Positions 1 through 6,147 of a stretch of DNA of 9,140 bases are shown in pieces. Position 1 is the first letter of the stretch. Every line of letters begins with the position of its first letter. Location: NCBI RefSeq assembly GCF_937920395.1, contig NZ_CALEVF010000307.1, forward strand, positions 1 to 9,140, read 5' to 3'. Origin of the DNA: an uncultured Clostridium sp. (GTDB lineage Bacteria > Bacillota > Clostridia > Clostridiales > Clostridiaceae). The notes under the pieces were generated by a model. The model did not search any database and had not been told where the DNA came from. It saw only the letters and a list, made by a program, of their open reading frames with translations. Made by a program: the position numbers and the translations under genes.

Positions 1-28
1 GAATCTCAATTACATTAATTGGTTCTAC

Positions 29-88
29 TAGCTTGATGGCTATGGGGTCTGACCCCTTGCAGATATTGGTAGTGAAACGGACAAGCTA
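29..88. repeat. Nested inverted repeat (REP-like)
   Basis: TAGCTTG at 29-35 is matched by CAAGCTA at 82-88, and inside this lies GGGGTCTGACCCC (44-56), a perfect short palindrome. Compact G/C-rich palindromes of this form are common in REP-type elements mobilised by Y1 (IS200-like) transposases, so this may be the end of such an element extending left of the window; that link is inference. A 9-base direct repeat ATATTGGTA occurs at 63-71 and again at 123-131. No transposase coding sequence is visible here. Confidence 0.4.
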
Positions 89-171
89 TGTTGCTAAGGA
101 GGTTGATTCGAGTCATTTACACATATTGGTATATAATATTATATAAATAGTTTGAATTGGAGGTATTAGAT

Positions 172-252
172 ATGGAAATTAAAAGCAAAGAGATATATGA
201 CATTTTTTTAGGCTTATCATATAGTCAATTAAAGAATTTATTAGATGAGTAG
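172..252 (+). CDS. Small ORF, 26 aa, unknown function
   Basis: The frame starts at ATG 172 with GGAGGT at 159-164, a 7-base spacing that is ideal for a Firmicute ribosome site. It encodes 26 residues beginning MEIKSKEIYDIFLGLSY and ending NLLDE. The peptide is charged at the start and forms one likely amphipathic helix; there is no signal peptide or membrane segment. A U-tailed terminator begins within the stop codon, so this is the last, and perhaps only, gene of its transcript. AT-rich -10-like sequences lie at 132-147, with TTTACA at 116-121 as a possible -35 (15 bases before TATTAT at 137-142). The segment GLSYSQLKNLL faintly recalls the short helix of SinI-type anti-repressors, but the match is too weak for a call. 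It could be a regulatory micropeptide or the stub of a lost gene. Confidence 0.5.
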   Translation: MEIKSKEIYDIFLGLSYSQLKNLLDE

Positions 253-289
253 TTATTAAATATTATTATACTTAATAGCTACTTTTTTA
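249..289 (+). terminator. Intrinsic terminator overlapping the small ORF stop
   Basis: An 11-bp stem pairs 249-259 (GTAGTTATTAA) with 272-282 (TTAATAGCTAC, one G-U pair). Its loop is 12 bases and a run of six T follows at 283-288. The left arm includes the TAG stop codon at 250-252, so a ribosome terminating there would cover part of the hairpin. Confidence 0.7.
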
Positions 290-594
290 TTGGAAAAATA
301 CCATTTTTATTCGATATCAAGAAAATTGATTACAACTTGTTGATGGTTTTCTCCCGTTTTTTTTGTGAGGAGACGGCTAACTTGCTTATTAAGGAAATTA
401 AATAAAATTAAGAGAAAAGACTTGGAGTAAACTTAGTATAATAAGTGTTGAGATATTATAACAATCAATCATTTTATGAAAAATTAATGAATTAATAATA
501 TTTAGGTATTTGAAAAATAATTATTATATATTTTGACGGTAATATTTTATTTAGATACAACTATAAAGATAAAACTTAAAAATAAAACAAACAT
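290..594. other. Intergenic, no supported gene
   Basis: This stretch is very AT-rich and I find no gene in it. A minus-strand frame of about 43 codons ends at 307-309 but has no start with a ribosome site. A weak A-rich/T-rich pairing around 320-352, followed by eight T at 357-364, is too poor to call a terminator. Confidence 0.5.
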
Positions 595-627
595 CCCCTA
601 TATTAAATAAATAATATAGAGGTTTTT
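595..627. terminator. Terminator hairpin, end of minus-strand pseudogene
   Basis: Bases 595-605 pair with 612-622 (CCCCTATATTA against TAATATAGAGG) with one mismatch and a 6-base loop. TTTTT follows on the plus side. On the minus side the exit is T-rich but interrupted (ATGTTTGTTTTATTTTT). It lies just past the end of the pseudogene at 671-1716, so it is probably that gene's terminator and may work in both directions. Confidence 0.55.
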
Positions 628-670
628 GTGTGTGATAAAATTTATTATAGGATTAACCTTGGTGCTTGTA

Positions 671-1716
671 TCACTGACCTAGAGCTATTAATGTTAAAAC
701 ATCCGGTAGGGGTGATTCGCCTGAACTATTAGTACTACTAACCTTATAATAGTACTTTTTAGAAGGGGACAAATCACTACTTCTGAATGTATTTAAATTA
801 CCTTTATAAATAGGAGTATACGTTCCATCTACGCTATCTGATCTTTATAGCGTATAGAAAGTGGCTCCAAGAACTTTATTCCAGGAGAGTTCTGCAAAAT
901 TTGATGTTGTTGAAGTTACATTAAGTCCCATTAAAGAATCATGAGTCAGTGAGTCGTCAACAATCATGATCCAATTAATCAATGGATCTTGTGAAGCAGT
1001 ATTTCTTATTGTTATATTTATGCTTCCATCAGTTACGGAAATATTTTTTACAGTAAAATTGTAGGTAAGGTCCTTGCCTGCAGATGAAGTACTACTATTT
1101 TCGCCATTAAGATATCTTAGCGTTGAAAAAATGTCTCCACCGGTGGAACCTGATGTATTAGTATTTGTTCCTACAAAGCCCCATGGAGTAGCATCACCAT
1201 CATTATATGCTTGATCAACAACACTCTTATTCGCAAGTGTATCCTGCATGTAGGAAGTAATTAGGTTATAATCACTTGTTCTATAACCACTACTATTTAC
1301 GAAGTATAATGTTTTGTCAGGAATAGCTGTAATTTTAAAGCTTATAGTTTTGTTATTATATTTAGGAAGTGTAACCTGCAAAGTATATAAGCCTGGTAGT
1401 GAAAATGATGCATTAGTGATTGAAACAGAATTTAATGACCATGTTACAGGGGTTGTTTTTGTAACTCCATTTTGGTTAACTTTTAGTTAAAGGATCATTA
1501 GTAAATAGGATTACCTTTTTTATCAACCAATGTAGTTCCGGGGGTAATCGATGATAATTTCTTATTAGCTTTCTTATTTATAGCATCAAGTGGATCTGAT
1601 ACCACTGATGTATCTGAAATTGAGGTTGCTACCGATTCAACTGGTGACTCAGTTGCTGCTGAAACAGTTGCTACTGGTATAAAAGTAAGAGATGAATTAT
1701 TTAGTATAATAACGGG
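671..1716 (-). pseudogene. Secreted carbohydrate-binding / fibronectin III protein, decayed
   Basis: Read leftwards from 1716, the frame gives a hydrophobic signal-peptide-like stretch ending FIPVATVSAA, then a Thr/Ser-rich linker. An Ig-like segment follows (TPVTWSL, then SFSLPGLYTLQVTLP), then a malectin-like carbohydrate-binding segment with the marks LYFVNSSG, DQAYNDGDATPWGFVG and TLRYLNGE. The last part is a fibronectin III domain (LNVTSTTSNFAELSWNKV, later KKYYYKVSSTNSSGESPLPD). It is broken three times. The frame shifts near 1508-1525 (NPI to LFTNDPLTK) and again near 1487 (LTK to VNQNG). A TAA at 845-847 sits where the domain expects Tyr in FYTLYRSD, and sense reading resumes to TGA at 671-673. 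A TAA at 1717-1719 leaves no proper start. Family knowledge places such modules in clostridial exported plant-polysaccharide enzymes; the catalytic domain is absent, so the original enzyme cannot be named. Confidence 0.8.
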
Positions 1717-1789
1717 TTATTTTGATTTATTATGAAAATTTAAAGGAATATGGCATAAGGGTGCAGAAAGATTGTTAATAGAATGGTTT

Positions 1790-1819
1790 AGAAGTAGTTA
1801 TGAGTATTATGTATATAAT
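1790..1819 (+). promoter_or_regulatory. Putative promoter for the two-gene operon
   Basis: A perfect -10 hexamer TATAAT lies at 1814-1819. The best -35 at conventional spacing (GAAGTA, 1791-1796) is poor, and TTTAGA at 1787-1792 is too far away. A weak or activator-dependent promoter is possible. The leader to the ATG at 1895 would be about 70 bases. Confidence 0.35.
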
Positions 1820-1894
1820 TGGAACAAAACTAGATAAACTCTGGTACCAATTTATCATATATATATTAATTTAGGTGAGGGAAAAGGTGAGAGG

Positions 1895-3580
1895 ATGTCA
1901 GTAGAAAATTATATTAAGAGTAATGTAGGAAATGCATTTGAAAAGGTATATGTAGTACCTGAAATTCCAGAAAAGAAATTAAATAATGCAATTTCAGCTA
2001 TAGCACCAAGTGTAAACCCAGAGTACGTTTTAGCAATAGCTGATTCAACTCTCTTTGGTAGTGCAAAAGAAGGAATAGTTTTTACTGGTGATACTATGTA
2101 TATGAGATATGTACTAGAGGAAAAACAAAAATATAAATTTGAAAATATAATAAAATCAGAATTTGAACTTACTACAAAACAAAAGAGTAACGGAAAAGTT
2201 GAAGAACAAAAACATATATATATACATCTAAATGATGAAAGAAAAATAGAGTTAAACTCCAATATGTTTGGAGTAAATTATGAGAAATTAACAGATTTAA
2301 TCAATGGAATAATTAATGAAGCAGGACAAACAAAGTCATATGAAAATACATCTCAAATGCTTCCACTTGCATCTATGGATAATGGAATAAAAGATGCATA
2401 CATTAAAACAATATGTAATTTTGCATATTCAGATGATGATATGATTGATTCTAAAGAATATGCTGAAATAATCTCACTAATAGTTAGAATTGACTATAAT
2501 AGCGAGAATCGCTTGAAAATAAAAAGTTATTTGTGTGATATCTCAGAGAGTGAAGAAACAGATAATTTAATTCAATATCTTAATGACAATGTTCCAGATG
2601 GAAGCTTGGATGTTATAAAGAAATCACTTATAAAAGATATACTATATATATATAAAATTCAAAATGACATTAACAGTTGGATGGAAAATGACTTTTTAAC
2701 TTCATTACAAGTTAAATTTGAAATTGAAGACAAACAAATTAAATTAATTATAGCAGCAATTAAAACTGATGAAGAAATTTTAGAATTAAGAAAAAATGAT
2801 AGTGAAATAAAAAAGTCTATGAAGGATTTAGCAGCTAAGGCAAGTGCAGTAGGTGTTCCATTAGCAGCTATTTATTTCTCGGGATCTGTAGTAGGTATGA
2901 GTGCTGCAGGAATTACATCTGGATTAGCAACTGTTGGAATGGGGGGTGTATTAGGATTTTCAGGAATGGTTACTGGAGTTGGTGTAGTAGTTTTACTTGG
3001 TGTTGGTACATATAAGGGAATTAAAAAATTTGCAGGTATTGGTGATTTAGAAAATAATAAACAAAGAGAAATGATGCTGCAAGCTATAATTAAAAACTCT
3101 CAAAAATCACTAGATTATCTTATAGAAGATATTAATGAAATTTCAAAATTGCTTATGGAAGAGATAAAACATGGTTTAGAAACTTCAAAGAAAATTGAAA
3201 AACTATCAGCCATATTATCTATGATGAGTAAAGGTGCTAAAGTAACATCACAAAAAATAAATTATGCAGAAAGTGAAGCTATGATTTCTCATCTACCAAA
3301 CACATTAGATATGACTAGACTTGATGAATTGACAAGTGAAGCAACTAAAGAAAAATTACGTGGTTATATATTATCTTGCTATATTGAGAAGGAAGCAAAC
3401 AATGAGGATGAAGAAAGAAAGAGTACAGAATTTATACTTAATGATAAGCTTCCTTTAAATCAACTAGAACAGCTATACTCAGTTTTTGAGGCTATTGGAT
3501 ATACAAACATAAAGGACGCAGCGTTAGCATCAGCAAAAGGAGTAGCTAAAAATTTAGTTAAAAACATTTTTGGGAATTAG
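1895..3580 (+). CDS. PH-like/TerB-like protein with glycine-rich hydrophobic hairpin, first gene of operon
   Basis: This 561-aa protein has no function I can name. Four regions are visible. Residues ~35-143 resemble bacterial PH-like domains of the YokE type (FGSAKEGIVFTGDTMYM, then a final helix KLTDLINGII). Residues ~163-295 look like a TerB-type helical domain: an acidic loop SDDDMIDSKEYAE matches the aDGxIdxxE pattern of that fold, and a second acidic helix pair follows. Residues ~311-379 are very rich in Gly, Ala and Val, form two hydrophobic stretches (AAKASAVGVPLAAIYFSGSV and GMVTGVGVVVLLGVGTYKG), and could insert in a membrane. Residues ~385-445 are probably coiled coil, and the rest is mixed helical. 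There is no signal peptide, so the hydrophobic part would insert from the cytoplasm. The ATG has AAGGTGA at 1884-1890 just upstream, with AGGTGAGG further back. The next gene starts 36 bases after the stop, which indicates co-transcription. Domain names rest on pattern recognition only. Confidence 0.75.
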   Translation: MSVENYIKSNVGNAFEKVYVVPEIPEKKLNNAISAIAPSVNPEYVLAIADSTLFGSAKEGIVFTGDTMYMRYVLEEKQKYKFENIIKSEFELTTKQKSNGKVEEQKHIYIHLNDERKIELNSNMFGVNYEKLTDLINGIINEAGQTKSYENTSQMLPLASMDNGIKDAYIKTICNFAYSDDDMIDSKEYAEIISLIVRIDYNSENRLKIKSYLCDISESEETDNLIQYLNDNVPDGSLDVIKKSLIKDILYIYKIQNDINSWMENDFLTSLQVKFEIEDKQIKLIIAAIKTDEEILELRKNDSEIKKSMKDLAAKASAVGVPLAAIYFSGSVVGMSAAGITSGLATVGMGGVLGFSGMVTGVGVVVLLGVGTYKGIKKFAGIGDLENNKQREMMLQAIIKNSQKSLDYLIEDINEISKLLMEEIKHGLETSKKIEKLSAILSMMSKGAKVTSQKINYAESEAMISHLPNTLDMTRLDELTSEATKEKLRGYILSCYIEKEANNEDEERKSTEFILNDKLPLNQLEQLYSVFEAIGYTNIKDAALASAKGVAKNLVKNIFGN

Positions 3581-3616
3581 ACATTTAAGTGGAAAAACAT
3601 TAGTAGGTGGTGTGAA

Positions 3617-5173
3617 ATGTCCAAGAAAGATATATGCGATGAAGTATTAGAACAAGCTGGGAAAGCAATGTTAGTTCAAAAGCATCAAGGAGAAGGTATA
3701 GAGAATCAATTATCTAAAATTCAGTCATCACTTAATAACTTATCAGAAATTAATATGGATAATTTAGATAATCTTGATTTACTAATTATGCAAGCTGAAT
3801 TGTTATGTGAAGAACAATGTATAGATACAAGTGACTACGAAACTCATATTAAAGAAGTAGTTGCATTGACAGAAGAAGAAAAATCACAAATTCAGGTTGA
3901 AAATCTTAAAATGCTTAGTACAGTTGGAGGTAATGATAATATTAGTTGGCAAGAATATATGGAAAGTATTAGTCAGTATGCAGATAAAAATAATATTGAT
4001 TTCTCAAAAGATCCGTTTGAGAGCTTAATGAGCGAATGGGAAAGAGCAGAGTTAGGCAAGAGAATAAGAGAAGACTATACAATGAAAAAAGCAAATTGTG
4101 ATAAGTATGACTATCTTATTGCAGCTTTTTGTGGCGTTGCTACAGGTTTAATTGATGCTTTTTTTGTAGGGATGCCACATGACAGTAAATTAGGAGATTG
4201 GACTGATGATAAGGTTGATGGGCTAGTAAATAAGTTTGCACAAAGTGTATGGAGGACTGATAAAAAGAATGGACTTAATAGTTCAAAGTCAGTACCAGAG
4301 GGCATTGCAAGTGCAATTGGATTTCTTGAACGTAGATTTAAAGTGAATTATGATGCTAGATATGCATCTGATTTAAATTTAGGTGATAGTGTATTTAATA
4401 TGAGTGCAAAAAATCACCATTTAAAGTCTTTAGGACATTCACCTGATTTAATTGGACTATTCTTTTCAATTTTAGATCAATTTACAGGTAAAAGCAGTTT
4501 TATTTCAGATGGTAGAATTATTAGAGTTGAACCAGTAGGAAATGAGTTTGAGTTAAGAGGAGGAAACTTCATTTCTAAACTTTTTTCTGGTTTCTGCAAT
4601 TGGTTAGGACATATTATGTCTGATATTTCTGGCTCAAGTGGAACTAGAGGACATAGTAAAAATGGAAGAGGAGCAGGGGTTCCTATCCCATTCTTTGAAA
4701 TGTTTCAGTTGTGTAAATTTGGTTCCTTTAATGTAAATGGTGAACAGAAAAACTTGGCAGAATTGTCTGTTAAGGTCTTTGAATCAGGCTATGATGCAAG
4801 ACATGGGGCAACTATGGTAATACCAGTTGTAATTAATGAGATTATGATTAGGTTACTTTGGGCAATCAAGAGTCATTTTTATCATGAGCGTAGCTGGAAA
4901 GAATCTATGCCATTTGGCAATAAACCAGAACTCAGACGTATGCTTTTAGTAGGTCATGGCTCATTATGTCTTGTAGATGGAATAGATGCAGGATTGCGTT
5001 CAGGTGGTAATATATTAACATTTTCACTTCATTTAAATTTAGTAGCATGGTCAAGATTTGCCTTTGCAGGATTACAAGAAATACGTGTTATTTACAATCA
5101 AAATGCTTTAGATGTTGTATCTATGGATGTAGACTTGGAACGAGAGTGGAATCATCTATATGGTGAAGTATAA
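3617..5173 (+). CDS. Predicted membrane protein with His/Asp hydrolase-like motifs, second gene of operon
   Basis: This is a 518-aa protein. The start is set by AGGTGG (3605-3610), six bases before ATG. Residues 1-160 are soluble and helical, rich in acidic residues. From 165 on there are several hydrophobic stretches: 166-185 (LIAAFCGVATGLIDAFFVG), ~278-288, ~318-333, 398-417 (IPVVINEIMIRLLWAI), 441-456 and 466-486. Between them lie motifs that look catalytic: GMPHDSKLGDWTDD (185-198), NHHLKSLGHSPDLIG (266-280), GHIMSDISGSSGTRG (331-345) and GVPIPFFEMFQ (354-364). This order, a His cluster ending in HS, then GHxxSD, then a Gly-rich GVPxP turn, recalls the YdjM/DUF457 family of membrane metal-dependent hydrolases and related zinc phospholipases. 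That similarity is my inference. I believe related uncharacterised proteins occur in gut Firmicutes and Bacteroidetes, from memory only. It probably works with the 561-aa protein upstream. Confidence 0.75.
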   Translation: MSKKDICDEVLEQAGKAMLVQKHQGEGIENQLSKIQSSLNNLSEINMDNLDNLDLLIMQAELLCEEQCIDTSDYETHIKEVVALTEEEKSQIQVENLKMLSTVGGNDNISWQEYMESISQYADKNNIDFSKDPFESLMSEWERAELGKRIREDYTMKKANCDKYDYLIAAFCGVATGLIDAFFVGMPHDSKLGDWTDDKVDGLVNKFAQSVWRTDKKNGLNSSKSVPEGIASAIGFLERRFKVNYDARYASDLNLGDSVFNMSAKNHHLKSLGHSPDLIGLFFSILDQFTGKSSFISDGRIIRVEPVGNEFELRGGNFISKLFSGFCNWLGHIMSDISGSSGTRGHSKNGRGAGVPIPFFEMFQLCKFGSFNVNGEQKNLAELSVKVFESGYDARHGATMVIPVVINEIMIRLLWAIKSHFYHERSWKESMPFGNKPELRRMLLVGHGSLCLVDGIDAGLRSGGNILTFSLHLNLVAWSRFAFAGLQEIRVIYNQNALDVVSMDVDLEREWNHLYGEV

Positions 5174-5537
5174 AAATTTAATTATTTGGTTTTAAAATAC
5201 TATAAGGACCTTTCTAGTGCGAATTAAAAAAAGTTATTTTTGTTTCTACTTAAAAGTTTTCATATTATCAACACAGAATATATTTATATATTTACTTTTT
5301 TTAGGATGATGATACGACCCAATTAATGAAATTGGCAACGTAGTGGAGAAACTCTATTACTATAGTTTTAGAATAGTTACATTTAATAAAGGAAAATATT
5401 TATTATAAAAAAAGGAATTTGAAATTTTTTGTAGAATATTATTATTTATACATATATTACAAACTTTAAAGGGCAATTTAAGTATTGCTTTTGTAGTACC
5501 TAGCTAGATTTTTCATTAAGTCAATTTGTTTAAGTAG
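5174..5537. other. Intergenic region after the operon, no supported gene
   Basis: No convincing gene or GC-rich terminator follows the 518-aa gene, so the operon transcript may run on into this region. The only structured part is at 5303-5360 and is listed separately. The remainder is A/T runs with scattered stops in every frame. Confidence 0.5.
5303..5360 (+). ncRNA. Candidate structured RNA element
   Basis: Two adjacent hairpins are visible. CCAATT (5319-5324) pairs with AATTGG (5330-5335) around a 5-base loop. TAGTGGAG (5341-5348) pairs with CTCTATTA (5352-5359) around AAA, using two G-U pairs. The stretch is less AT-biased than its surroundings. It matches no riboswitch consensus I can recall, and no T-run follows. 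It could be a small RNA, a leader, or chance. Confidence 0.25.
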
Positions 5538-5564
5538 TTGAGGTAAATAAAACTAAGATATAAT
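5538..5564 (+). promoter_or_regulatory. Promoter of the 60-aa membrane peptide
   Basis: TTGAGG (5538-5543) and a perfect TATAAT (5559-5564) are separated by 15 bases, slightly short. The start of transcription would fall near 5571, giving a leader of about 13 bases that is mostly the GGGGGA ribosome site. This fits translation from ATG 5584 rather than 5569. Confidence 0.5.
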
Positions 5565-5583
5565 AAAAATGGGGGATGTTAAG

Positions 5584-5766
5584 ATGAGTTTAATAAAACT
5601 AATCACAAAAATAGGCATAGGAGCAGGTGCGTGTGTGATAGCAGTAACTGCACTACCAATTGCAGGCGCAGTAGGAGTGATTTCTGCTACTGGAGCTGGA
5701 GTAGCAGCAGTAGTAGGTGGAGTTGCAGCTACAATTGATCATGTATCAGAAGAAAAAAAGGACTAA
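5584..5766 (+). CDS. Small Gly/Ala-rich hydrophobic peptide, 60 aa
   Basis: This gene encodes a short, strongly hydrophobic protein. After a basic start (MSLIKLITKIGIGAG), residues ~8-50 are almost entirely Gly, Ala, Val and Ile, with GxxxG-type spacing (GAVGVISATGAG, VVGGVAA). They would form one long or two short helices, and the tail IDHVSEEKKD is charged and likely cytoplasmic. I place the start at ATG 5584 because GGGGGA (5571-5576) lies seven bases before it. The upstream in-frame ATG at 5569 has no ribosome site and would overlap the predicted transcription start. The gene has its own promoter and a strong terminator, so it is independently transcribed. In composition it echoes residues 311-379 of the 561-aa protein. 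A small membrane effector, a toxin-like or holin-like peptide, or a leaderless bacteriocin are all possible; nothing decides between them. Confidence 0.65.
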   Translation: MSLIKLITKIGIGAGACVIAVTALPIAGAVGVISATGAGVAAVVGGVAATIDHVSEEKKD

Positions 5767-5826
5767 ATAAATTGTAAATTATCATGGATTTGTTATTATT
5801 ATAATAAAAGATTAAAATTACCATAG

Positions 5827-5881
5827 GATATGACAGAAAGTAGGGATTTTATTATCCCTGCTTTCTTGTCATATCTTTTTT
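5827..5881 (+). terminator. Strong intrinsic terminator
   Basis: A stem of about 20 bp pairs 5827-5846 (GATATGACAGAAAGTAGGGA) with 5855-5875, with one bulged base and one G-U pair. It has an 8-base AT loop and then TTTTTT at 5876-5881. It closes the 60-aa peptide gene. Confidence 0.9.
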
Positions 5882-6001
5882 ATTAAATAGGTTTTCAATT
5901 TATAATAGTTTTTTAAGGAGCTTTCATATATGCCTTAGGGAAAAGGCCCTTAGCAAAACCAATTGTGGTTATAATTTGTTCATGTACACCGGAGGGATTT
6001 T

Positions 6002-6076
6002 ATGAGCGAAGTGAATTTTCTAGACATGATTGTTTATTTTATTAAATGGAGTGCTCTTAGATATATCATTGATTAG
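6002..6076 (+). CDS. Small ORF, 24 aa, uncertain
   Basis: ATG 6002 has GGAGGG at 5991-5996, five bases upstream. The 24 residues start MSEVNFLDMIVYFIKW and end RYIID: a short amphipathic, possibly membrane-associated helix. The stop overlaps the -35 box of the next promoter. Against it, the text around 5930-6020 also reads in another frame as a plausible decayed protein tail (TPEGFYERSEFSRHD), so the ribosome site may be accidental. Nothing else supports a gene in 5882-6068. Confidence 0.3.
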   Translation: MSEVNFLDMIVYFIKWSALRYIID

Positions 6077-6110
6077 CTTAAGAAATTTACGCATAATGAT
6101 TATCATAAAA
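6069..6110 (+). promoter_or_regulatory. Promoter overlapped by a Fur-type box
   Basis: TTGATT (6069-6074) and CATAAT (6092-6097) stand exactly 17 bases apart, which is a good sigma-A promoter. Over the -10 lies ATAATGATTATCAT (6093-6106), which matches the core of the classic Fur consensus. Against the 7-1-7 form TGATAATNATTATCA it matches 12 of 14 at 6091-6105. An iron-bound Fur protein there would block the polymerase, so expression would rise when iron is low. A ribosome site AAGGAG follows at 6136-6141, but the triplet six bases on is ATA (6148), not ATG. Confidence 0.6.
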
Positions 6111-6147
6111 TAATATTAATATGAACATATAGAGTAAGGAGCAGTTC

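Noticed and set aside
307..435. Minus-strand frame of ~43 codons ending NHQQVVINFLDIE
   Set aside because: It looks protein-like but has no start codon with a ribosome site and no recognisable family; it may be a gene remnant or chance.
1909..2262. 117-codon open frame on the minus strand
   Set aside because: Lies wholly inside the 561-aa gene, is Ser/Phe/Cys-rich as antisense frames are, and has no domain.
4111..4305. 64-codon open frame on the minus strand
   Set aside because: Antisense shadow of the 518-aa gene with no ribosome site.
5295..5410. Short protein-like readings on both strands (DDDTTQLMKLAT forward, VIEFLHYVANFINWVV reverse)
   Set aside because: Each is interrupted or lacks a start and ribosome site; the hairpins explain the base pattern as well.
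5569..5583. Upstream ATG for the 60-aa peptide
   Set aside because: No ribosome site precedes it and it overlaps the predicted transcription start; ATG 5584 has GGGGGA at seven bases.
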